Shown: in pieces, positions 21,569-22,353 of the stretch
Numbering within the stretch: the stretch's first letter is position 1
Layout: the number at the start of each line of letters is the position of its first letter
Assembly (NCBI GenBank): GCA_031548545.1
Contig: JAVBQY010000021.1
Location: 1-22,353 of the forward strand
DNA: 22,353 nucleotides
From: UBA932 sp031548545
Lineage (GTDB): Bacteria > Bacteroidota > Bacteroidia > Bacteroidales > UBA932
Direction of reading: 5' to 3'
Notes under the pieces: generated by a model
What the model was told of the DNA's origin: nothing
The model's input: only the letters and a program-made list of their open reading frames with translations
Database searches by the model: none
Position numbers and translations under genes: made by a program

Positions 21569-21991
21569 ATGTTACAACCGAAAAAAACCAAGTTCAGAAG
21601 GCAACAGAAAGGCCGTATGAAAGGAATTGCCCACCGTGGCCACGAGCTGTCGTTCGGATCGTTTGGCATCAAAACGATGGAAGAATGCTGGCTTACCGGC
21701 CAGCAGATTGAAGCTGCCCGCCAGGCTGTGGTGCGCTACATGAAACGTGAAGGTCAGATCTGGATTCGTGTATTCCCGGACAAGCCTTTCACCAAGAAAC
21801 CCGCCGAAGTACGTATGGGTAAAGGTAAAGGTGCACCCGAAGGATTCGTAGCCCCGATCACCCCGGGAAGGATTATGTTTGAAATAGAAGGCGTACCGTA
21901 CGAAATCGCAAAAGAAGCGCTCCGCCTTGGTGCGCAGAAAATGCCCGTACAAACCAAGATGGTAGTTCGCCGCGATTACGTTTTTGAATAA
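21569..21991 (+). CDS. rplP: 50S ribosomal protein L16 (uL16)
   Basis: The 140-residue protein begins MLQPKKTKFRRQQKGRMKGIAHRGHELSFGSFGIK and contains WLTGQQIEAARQAVVRYMKREGQIWIRVFPDKPFTKKPAEVRMGKGKGAPEGFVAPITPGRIMFEI, the L16 signature. L16 is a late 50S assembly protein near the A- and P-site tRNAs. Normally rplP directly follows rpsC; here it opens a new transcript with its own promoter after an interruption of about 2.2 kb. rpmC follows after 14 bases. Confidence 0.98.
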   Translation: MLQPKKTKFRRQQKGRMKGIAHRGHELSFGSFGIKTMEECWLTGQQIEAARQAVVRYMKREGQIWIRVFPDKPFTKKPAEVRMGKGKGAPEGFVAPITPGRIMFEIEGVPYEIAKEALRLGAQKMPVQTKMVVRRDYVFE

Positions 21992-22005
21992 AAGAGGACA
22001 CGATC

Positions 22006-22206
22006 ATGAAAATGTCAGAAATCAAAGAATTGTCAACCAAAGAGTTGACCGACCGCATCGAAGTAGAAAAGAACACATTGGTGCGTATGCATTTGAACCA
22101 TGCCGTGTCACCATTGGACAACCCGATGAAATTGAAATTCGCCCGCAAGAATATTGCACGAATGATGACCGAATTGACAAAAAGACAATCAGCACAACAA
22201 AAGTAA
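22006..22206 (+). CDS. rpmC: 50S ribosomal protein L29 (uL29)
   Basis: The 66-residue protein, MKMSEIKELSTKELTDRIEVEKNTLVRMHLNHAVSPLDNPMKLKFARKNIARMMTELTKR, is the two-helix L29 found near the tunnel exit beside L23. Normal length and position after rplP. rpsQ starts six bases later. Confidence 0.97.
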   Translation: MKMSEIKELSTKELTDRIEVEKNTLVRMHLNHAVSPLDNPMKLKFARKNIARMMTELTKRQSAQQK

Positions 22207-22212
22207 TCGACG

Positions 22213-22353
22213 ATGGAACCAATGGAAAAGAGAAATTTAAGAAAAGAACGTATCGGTGAAGTAGTCAGCAACAAGATGAACAAAACCATTGTGATTGCTG
22301 TGAAGACCAAGATGAAACACCCGATGTACGGTAAGTTTGTGAATAAGACCTCC
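22213..22353 (+). CDS. rpsQ: 30S ribosomal protein S17 (uS17), N-terminal part
   Basis: An ATG at 22213 opens a frame of 47 codons to the window edge: MEPMEKRNLRKERIGEVVSN, then KMNKTIVIAVKTKMKHPMYGKFVNKTS. The RKERIGEVVSNKMNKTIVV-type start and KHPMYGKFV are diagnostic of S17, an early 30S assembly protein with an OB fold. A second ATG at 22222 is an alternative start. The gene is cut by the window, and the cluster presumably goes on with rplN. Confidence 0.95.
   Translation, partial: MEPMEKRNLRKERIGEVVSNKMNKTIVIAVKTKMKHPMYGKFVNKTS

Overview
The window comes from a member of the Bacteroidota, most likely the class Bacteroidia. Reasons: most genes are preceded by the Bacteroidota housekeeping promoter (a -7 box of the form TAnnTTTG, twice with TTTG exactly 19 bases upstream); leaders are A/T-rich and mostly lack clear Shine-Dalgarno sites; the ribosomal proteins resemble Bacteroidales versions; and there are phylum-typical families (DUF6249, DUF1573, CHU_C-type Ig-like surface protein). 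No tRNA, rRNA, CRISPR array or intact mobile element is visible.

Layout. 1-778 (-): start of a large secreted Ig-like repeat protein that runs off the window. 779-1529: about 750 bases without a believable gene but rich in inverted repeats. 1530-2965: an ECF sigma factor with a membrane anti-sigma candidate (-), divergent from a DUF6249 membrane protein (+); the region between carries two mirror-image copies of one ECF-type promoter. 3059-4300 (-): a second, divergent ECF sigma factor, a small overlapping soluble protein and a secreted DUF1573 protein. 4403-7372 (+): a tight operon of outer-membrane barrel, glycerophosphodiesterase-like lipoprotein, second barrel and alkyltransferase-like DNA repair protein. 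7369-8673 (-): MATE exporter with a roughly 200-base leader made of a protein remnant and a 12-bp tandem repeat. 8900-10885 (-): gpmI and arfB. 10965-13100 (+): rnr, divergent from gpmI. 13210-15230 (+): NfeD-like protein and flotillin, closed by a terminator.

15402-22353: ribosomal protein genes of the S10 cluster, but broken up. rplC-rplD-rplW-rplB-rpsS-rplV-rpsC has its own promoter, lacks rpsJ in front, and ends in a strong intrinsic terminator. Then come two genes on the opposite strand (pfkA and a C39-peptidase-like lipoprotein), after which the cluster resumes from a new, very similar promoter with rplP-rpmC-rpsQ (rpsQ cut by the window edge). In most bacteria rpsC and rplP are adjacent in one transcript.

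The observations most worth a second look are the split S10 cluster with its paired promoters, the RGG/DRR-rich tail on ribosomal protein S3, the micro-ORF chain in the MATE leader, the divergent ECF promoter pair with a near-leaderless sigma gene, and the palindromic intergenic region 871-1427. I see no clear defence island or large unknown system; the rest is ordinary core and envelope genes.
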